A stretch of DNA of 64,000 nt from Solirubrobacter soli DSM 22325 (GTDB lineage Bacteria > Actinomycetota > Thermoleophilia > Solirubrobacterales > Solirubrobacteraceae), in contig NZ_AUIK01000001.1 in assembly GCF_000423665.1 (NCBI RefSeq), forward strand, positions 748,422-812,421. Direction: 5' to 3'. Below are positions 60,859-64,000 of this stretch, in pieces. A model generated the notes under the pieces. It was given only the letters and a program-made list of their open reading frames with translations. It was not told the DNA's origin and searched no databases. The translations under genes were made by a program, and so were the position numbers. The stretch's first letter is position 1. The number at the start of each line of letters is the position of its first letter.

Positions 60859-60885
60859 GTTCCGGGGTGGCCGTGTGGGCGAGAC

Positions 60886-62106
60886 ATGTATGGTCCGCCG
60901 CTCGTGCGGATCGCTGTGCTGTTGGTTTTGATCCTGTTCGCCGTGCCCGGCGTGGCGCGGGCGGACTGGAGTGGAGACGGACCCGGGGACGTATTGACCG
61001 TCCATCCCGACGGAAGCCTGCTGCTCTATCGCGGCAACGGCGCCGGCGGGTGGCTGACCGGCAAGGGCGAGAGCCTCGGCGGCGGGTGGAGCGCGATGAC
61101 CGCGCTGATGGCGCCCGGCGACTTCTCCGGCGACGGCAAGCCCGACCTGCTCGCGCGCGACAAGGACGGGCGGCTGCTGATGTACCGCGGCGACGGAGCC
61201 GGCGGGTGGGCCGGGACGCCACAGGTGGTCGGTTCGGGGTGGGGCCCGTTCACCGCGGTGTTCTCGCCCGGAGACTTCACCGGCGACGGTCATCCGGACG
61301 TGCTCGCCCGCAACGCCGACGGCGCGCTGCTGCTCTACCGCGGCGACGGGGACGGCGGGTGGGTCACCGGGAAGGCCGAGCCCATCGGCAGCGGCTGGGG
61401 GCCGTTCCAGGCCGTGCTGCCCGCGGGCGACTTCTCCGGCGACGGCAAGCCGGACGTGTTCGCGGTCGCCACCGACGGGACCCTCTACCTCTATCGCGGC
61501 AACGGCGCCGGCGGGTGGGAGACCGGCAAGGGCGAGCCGGTCGGGAGCGGCTGGGCGGGGTTCACCGCGCTCGCCACGGGCGGCGACTTCAACGGCGACG
61601 GCAAGGCCGACGCGCTCGCGCGGACGACGGACGGCTCGCTGTATCTGTACCGCGGCACCGGCGCGAGCGGGTGGGTCGACAACGGCACCAAGATCGGGAG
61701 CGGCTGGAACTCGCTCGCCCACATCACGCTCGCGCCGTCTTCGCCACCGCCGCCGCCCCCGCCGGCTCCTCCGCCACCGCCGCCCGCACCCGCGGCGCCG
61801 CTGCCGGACGGCAACGTCGCCCTCAACGCGGGCATCCGCTGCACGCCACCGGGCGGCCTGCTGCGGGTCAGCGTGAAGGTCCGCAAGCGCGCCGGGAAGG
61901 CCGCGCCGCGGGTCTCGAAGATCCTCTTCTACGTCCACAACGGCCCGCGCCGCACCGATCGCCACAGGCCCTACACGGTCCGTCTGCGCCTGCATCGCCC
62001 CGCCGGCCAGAAGGGCCGCGTCTACGCCCGCGTGTACTTCCGCCGCACCGGCTCGAAGAAGCTGCACACGAAGACCGTCTCGCGGCGCTTCGTGATGTGC
62101 GGCTGA
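60886..62106 (+). CDS. Secreted VCBS/FG-GAP repeat protein
   Basis: 406 residues from ATG 60886, or 400 from the GTG at 60904, where TATGGT nine bases upstream would give a leaderless message. A signal peptide (IAVLLVLILFAVPGVARA) is followed by five repeats of about 50 residues, each with a calcium-loop GDFSGDGKPD and a strand LLYRGNGAGGW (residues 30-270). They form a beta-propeller. A proline-rich linker (near 285-305) leads to a basic beta-sandwich domain with two cysteines (RCTPPGG; FVMCG). Likely cell-surface; ligand unknown. Confidence 0.8.
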   Translation: MYGPPLVRIAVLLVLILFAVPGVARADWSGDGPGDVLTVHPDGSLLLYRGNGAGGWLTGKGESLGGGWSAMTALMAPGDFSGDGKPDLLARDKDGRLLMYRGDGAGGWAGTPQVVGSGWGPFTAVFSPGDFTGDGHPDVLARNADGALLLYRGDGDGGWVTGKAEPIGSGWGPFQAVLPAGDFSGDGKPDVFAVATDGTLYLYRGNGAGGWETGKGEPVGSGWAGFTALATGGDFNGDGKADALARTTDGSLYLYRGTGASGWVDNGTKIGSGWNSLAHITLAPSSPPPPPPPAPPPPPPAPAAPLPDGNVALNAGIRCTPPGGLLRVSVKVRKRAGKAAPRVSKILFYVHNGPRRTDRHRPYTVRLRLHRPAGQKGRVYARVYFRRTGSKKLHTKTVSRRFVMCG

Positions 62107-62369
62107 TGTCCGCCGACGAAGCCTCGAATCTCAACCGTCCGGGCGTATTCCGTTTCAACGTCTCGCTCGGCCGCGAGCGCTTCGAGGCCGAGCTCGGCTA
62201 CCCGCCCTCGAGCGTCCCGGACAGCCTCGACTACGCGGCGTTCGACGTGCTGCTCCCGCACCCGGTCTACGCGACCCAGTCCTGGGCCTCGATCGTGTGC
62301 CCCGGCGAGCGCACGGACGCGCTGGCGCGCGAGCTGATCGAGTTCGCGGCTACGCGCGCAGGTAGGTGA
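62106..62369 (+). CDS. Short DUF6194-like protein
   Basis: 87 residues. LNRPGVFRFNVSLGRERFEAELG near residue 9 and DVLLPHPVYATQSWASIVCPGERT near 47 (in parts) match the C-terminal half of DUF6194-type proteins, which are usually near 150 residues; the N-terminal half is missing. It starts in a TGATG overlap with the VCBS gene and its last 20 bases overlap the convergent response regulator. Either a short family variant or a remnant. Function unknown. Confidence 0.6.
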   Translation: MSADEASNLNRPGVFRFNVSLGRERFEAELGYPPSSVPDSLDYAAFDVLLPHPVYATQSWASIVCPGERTDALARELIEFAATRAGR

Positions 62370-62994
62370 GCACCGCCAGCACACGGCGGTGCGTCTCGGG
62401 CGTGGCGGTCAACCCGAGCTTGGAGAAGATCGCGGTCACGTGGCGTTCGACGGCGCGGTCGGAGAGGAACATCCGCTGGGCGATCGCCGTGTTGGAGCGG
62501 CCTTCGGCCATCTGGGACAGCACCCGGCGTTCGCGCTCGGTCAGCTCCTCGAGCGGGCCGCCGCCGGTCGAGCGGCCGAGCAGGTGGGCGACGACCTCGG
62601 GATCGAGCGCGGCGTCGCCGGCGGCGACGCGGCGGACCGCGTCGACGAACGCGTCGCCGTCGGTGATGCGGTCCTTGAGCAGGTAGCCGAGCTTCTCCGC
62701 CCCGTCGCCGAGCAGGGCGAAGACGTAGTCCTCGTCGAGGTACTGCGAGAGGACGAGGACCGCGGTGTCGGGAAGGTCGCGGCGGATGTGCCGGGCCGCG
62801 CGCAGCCCCTCGTCGGTCTGGGTGGGAGGCATGCGGATGTCGACGACGGCGACGTCGGGGCGGGTCGCCGTGGCCGCGGCGATCAGCTCGTCGAAGTCGC
62901 CGGCGAGGCCGACGACCTCCATCCCCGCCGCCTCGAGCACGCGGGCGATGCCCTCGCGCAGCAGCAGCGAGTCCTCGCCGATCACGACCCGCAC
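62350..62994 (-). CDS. NarL/FixJ-type response regulator
   Basis: 214 residues. Receiver domain 1-120 with the acidic pair in VVIGEDSLLLREG, the phosphorylated aspartate in VAVVDIRMPP near 53, and the lysine in GYLLKDRI near 107. LuxR-type HTH at 150-210: LTERERRVLSQMAEGRSNTAIAQRMFLSDRAVERHVTAIFSKL in parts. GTG at 62994 overlaps the upstream kinase stop by 13 bases. Target genes unknown. Confidence 0.92.
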   Translation of the reverse strand: MRVVIGEDSLLLREGIARVLEAAGMEVVGLAGDFDELIAAATATRPDVAVVDIRMPPTQTDEGLRAARHIRRDLPDTAVLVLSQYLDEDYVFALLGDGAEKLGYLLKDRITDGDAFVDAVRRVAAGDAALDPEVVAHLLGRSTGGGPLEELTERERRVLSQMAEGRSNTAIAQRMFLSDRAVERHVTAIFSKLGLTATPETHRRVLAVLTYLRA

Positions 62995-64000
62995 GGGATC
63001 ACTCCGGTCACGCGGGTGCCACCGCCCACGGGGCTGTCGATGGTGAGCGACCCGTCGAGCGCGACGAGCCGGTCCTGCATCCCGCGCAGGCCGGACCCGG
63101 CGGCCGGATCGGCGCCGCCGCGCCCGTCGTCGGTGATGGTCACGGTCAAGCTCGCCCCCTCGCGCCCCACGTGGACGTCGGCGCGGGTGGCCTCGGCGGA
63201 GCGGACCACGTTGGTCAGCGCCTCCGCGACGAGGAAGTACGCGGCGGCCTCGACCGGCGCCGGGCAGCGGTCCTCGCACTCGTACTCCAGGCCGACGGGG
63301 AGCGGTGTCCGGCGCGCGAGCGTCCGCAGCGCGGCCACCAGGCCGAGCTGGGTCAGCACCGCCGGGTGGATGCCGCGCGCGAGCTCGCGCAGCTCGTCGG
63401 TGGCGAGGGCGAGCTCCTCGCGGACGGCGGCGATCTGCTCCGCCTCCGGCCCGGAGAGCGTGTTCTGGAGCAGCTTCAGGTCGAGGGCAATCGCCAGCAG
63501 GCGGTTCTGCGCGCCGTCGTGGAGGTCGCGCTCGAGGCGGCGGCGGGCCGCGTCGGCCGCGGCGACGATGCGGGCGCGCGACTCGCGCAGCTCCCGCTCG
63601 CGCTGGAGGCGGTCGGTGATGTCGCGGACGTAGCCGGTGTACATCGGCGGGCCGGGGACGTCGATGCGGGTGATCGTCAGCTCGACCGGGATCTCGCGGC
63701 CGTCGGCGTGCAGCGCGGTGATCTCGATCCGGCGGCCGATCAGCCCGCCGGACGGCTGCGCCAGCCCGCGGCGATGCGCGGCGCGCATCGCGTCCGGCAC
63801 CAGCGCGGACGCCAGCTCGCGCCCGATCAGCGACTGCGGCGGGTGGCCGAAGAGGTCCTCGACCGCGGCGTTGACCTCGACGATCCGGCCGCCCGCGTCG
63901 ATCGTGATCACAGCGTCCAGCGCCGCGTCGAGCATCGCCCGCTTGCGCGCCTCGGACTCGCGCACCGCGGCCTCGGTGCGGCGCTGCTCGACGAACTGGC
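62982..64000 (-). CDS. Histidine kinase with PAS domain, N-terminus beyond window
   Basis: The reading frame is open to the right edge, so the true start is outside; at least 339 codons are seen. One PAS domain (LDAALDAVITIDAGGRIVEVNAAVEDLFGHPP in parts, with PAC MYTGYVRDITDRLQRE) precedes the HisKA_3 segment RRRLERDLHDGAQNRLLAI, whose histidine is phosphorylated. The ATPase domain ends with ITDDGRGG and GSGLRGMQDRL. DesK/NarX-type, paired with the response regulator it overlaps. Coiled-coil-like residues before the PAS (EQRRTEAAVRESEARKR) suggest another upstream sensor domain. Confidence 0.9.
   Translation of the reverse strand, partial: QFVEQRRTEAAVRESEARKRAMLDAALDAVITIDAGGRIVEVNAAVEDLFGHPPQSLIGRELASALVPDAMRAAHRRGLAQPSGGLIGRRIEITALHADGREIPVELTITRIDVPGPPMYTGYVRDITDRLQRERELRESRARIVAAADAARRRLERDLHDGAQNRLLAIALDLKLLQNTLSGPEAEQIAAVREELALATDELRELARGIHPAVLTQLGLVAALRTLARRTPLPVGLEYECEDRCPAPVEAAAYFLVAEALTNVVRSAEATRADVHVGREGASLTVTITDDGRGGADPAAGSGLRGMQDRLVALDGSLTIDSPVGGGTRVTGVIPCGS

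Overview
The window is very GC-rich, densely packed actinobacterial-type chromosome. Short spacers, many 1- or 4-base stop/start overlaps, frequent GTG and TTG starts, an F420-type luciferase-like oxidoreductase, a SARP regulator, an ECF42-type sigma factor and a FabG4-type reductase all fit Actinomycetota. A Thermoleophilia/Solirubrobacterales-like soil organism is my guess; no rRNA or tRNA is present to place it. I saw no tRNA, rRNA, CRISPR array, insertion sequence or phage gene.

Layout. (1) 1-2955: formamidase and urea transporter, divergent from a fused RecA-like/XRE/cupin regulator. (2) 2949-9509: VOC protein, acetyltransferase, SARP regulator, degenerate macro-domain protein, and a berberine-bridge-type oxidoreductase divergent from its TetR regulator. 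(3) 9506-18459: a seven-gene minus-strand operon coding for a sugar-type ABC importer, a SnoaL-like protein, a Baeyer-Villiger monooxygenase and the DhaK/DhaL dihydroxyacetone kinase subunits. (4) 18546-37601: a large catabolic island with a homoprotocatechuate-type extradiol dioxygenase, semialdehyde dehydrogenase, FAH-RraA fusion, DapA-type aldolase, SDR, hydrolase, SMP-30, MBL lactonase, GMC oxidoreductase with its small subunit, a second aldehyde dehydrogenase, carboxymuconolactone decarboxylase, beta-hydroxyacid dehydrogenase, P450, MetE-like protein, and many small EthD and SnoaL proteins, plus a GntR regulator. (5) 37678-42655: EctB-like aminotransferase with a small membrane protein, a putative eCIS-associated protein, an acetyltransferase and an RTX-like secreted protein. 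(6) 42707-50450: copper operon, ECF42/DGPF pair, and a multicopper oxidase-ZIP-DtxR metal operon. (7) 50489-64000: subtilase, a beta-oxidation cluster, HtrA protease, FUSC membrane protein, VCBS-repeat secreted protein, and a two-component system cut by the right edge.

The main discovery candidate links regions 3 and 4. Seven sites (near 18520, 21145, 21480, 22316, 24308, 28550 and 36082) share a 12-base core made of two TANNNT -10-like hexamers placed back to back. Several of these sit inside a GATC-type dyad. They lie in front of the ABC/BVMO/DhaKL operon and of nearly every transcription unit of the catabolic island. At two of them the divergent start codons are only 27 and 29 bases apart, so both mRNAs should be leaderless and share one symmetric promoter. 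The simplest reading is one regulon that imports a ketone- or glycoside-like aromatic compound, opens it by Baeyer-Villiger oxidation, salvages a hydroxyketone fragment by DhaKL, and cleaves a catechol through a homoprotocatechuate-like meta route. The GntR regulator at 32532 is the best local candidate for its control. The substrate is not deducible from sequence alone.
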